5,280 nucleotides of DNA from an uncultured Ruminococcus sp. (GTDB lineage: Bacteria; Bacillota; Clostridia; Oscillospirales; Acutalibacteraceae): assembly GCA_946055445.1 (NCBI GenBank), contig CAMGGF010000107.1, forward strand, positions 1 to 5,280, given 5' to 3'. Position 1 is the stretch's first letter; every line of letters starts with the position of its first letter. The position numbers and the translations under genes were made by a program. The notes beneath the pieces are model-generated. The model had not been told where the DNA came from and did no database searches. It worked only from the letters and a program-made list of their open reading frames with translations. Below are positions 5,225-5,280 of this stretch, piece after piece.

Positions 5225-5280
5225 TCGGGCGGGCATGGATTTTCTCCGAAAACGGGCACCCTTTTGTCCGCATTCGCGGA

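Larger units (their letters stand above)
4964..5280. other. Intergenic right end without a recognisable gene
   Basis: This 317-nt stretch contains the Nudix leader and promoter (5027-5062), then about 70 nt with no visible signal, the inverted repeat (5134-5224), and a GC-richer end. The last 14 bases form a 5-bp stem (TCCGC/GCGGA, 5267-5280) cut by the window edge. An open frame from ATG 5235 reaches the edge but has no ribosome site, so no gene is called. Confidence 0.6.

Noticed and set aside
5235..5280. Open frame from ATG 5235 to the right edge
   Set aside because: It has no ribosome site, is only 15 codons long, and follows a dispersed repeat.
1..5280. CRISPR array, tRNA or rRNA gene, transposase or integrase
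   Set aside because: No regularly spaced repeats, cloverleaf or rRNA-like stretch, and no recombinase motifs were seen in any frame.

Overview
The window looks like a chromosomal segment of a low-to-mid GC Firmicute, most likely a Clostridia/Oscillospiraceae-type gut bacterium. The reasons are strong AGGAG-type ribosome sites, a DUF951 gene overlapping prfA, a Firmicute-type small multi-drug export protein, and a dispersed GTCATTCTGA...GAAGAATCTC inverted repeat of a kind I remember from such genomes. The assignment is from memory and not from a search.

Layout. Positions 1-2240 are read on the + strand and 2388-4963 on the - strand. The two halves converge on a perfect 15-bp hairpin terminator (2285-2321). 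The left part (1-1745) is visibly more AT-rich and looks accessory. It holds the tail of an unknown gene (ends 74), an unknown single-pass membrane protein (78-560), a small overlapping ORF (557-727), and an unknown protein with an N-terminal winged-helix-like region (752-1582). This last gene lies between two copies of a 27-bp element (635-661 and 1676-1702). Both copies encode HVETVALLA in the + direction and differ only at third codon positions. HVETV-[VCA]-LL resembles the C-terminal end of TrmA/RlmD-type rRNA uracil methyltransferases (rumA), a known target of large serine integrases in Firmicutes. I therefore read the two copies as possible attachment-site remnants bracketing a roughly 1-kb cargo. 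This is the most interesting feature of the window.

The right part is housekeeping. A CDP-alcohol phosphatidyltransferase (1746-2240, +) is followed, on the opposite strand and in transcription order, by a Nudix hydrolase with an inorganic-pyrophosphatase-like N-terminal domain (4963-4226), a small multi-drug export family membrane protein (4213-3716), a DUF951 protein (3652-3458) and peptide chain release factor 1 (prfA, 3461-2388). The Nudix gene has an excellent sigma-A-type promoter (TTGCAA, 17 bp, TATAAT). An intrinsic terminator sits between the export gene and DUF951-prfA, directly against the DUF951 ribosome site. The right end carries a MITE-like inverted repeat and no recognisable gene.
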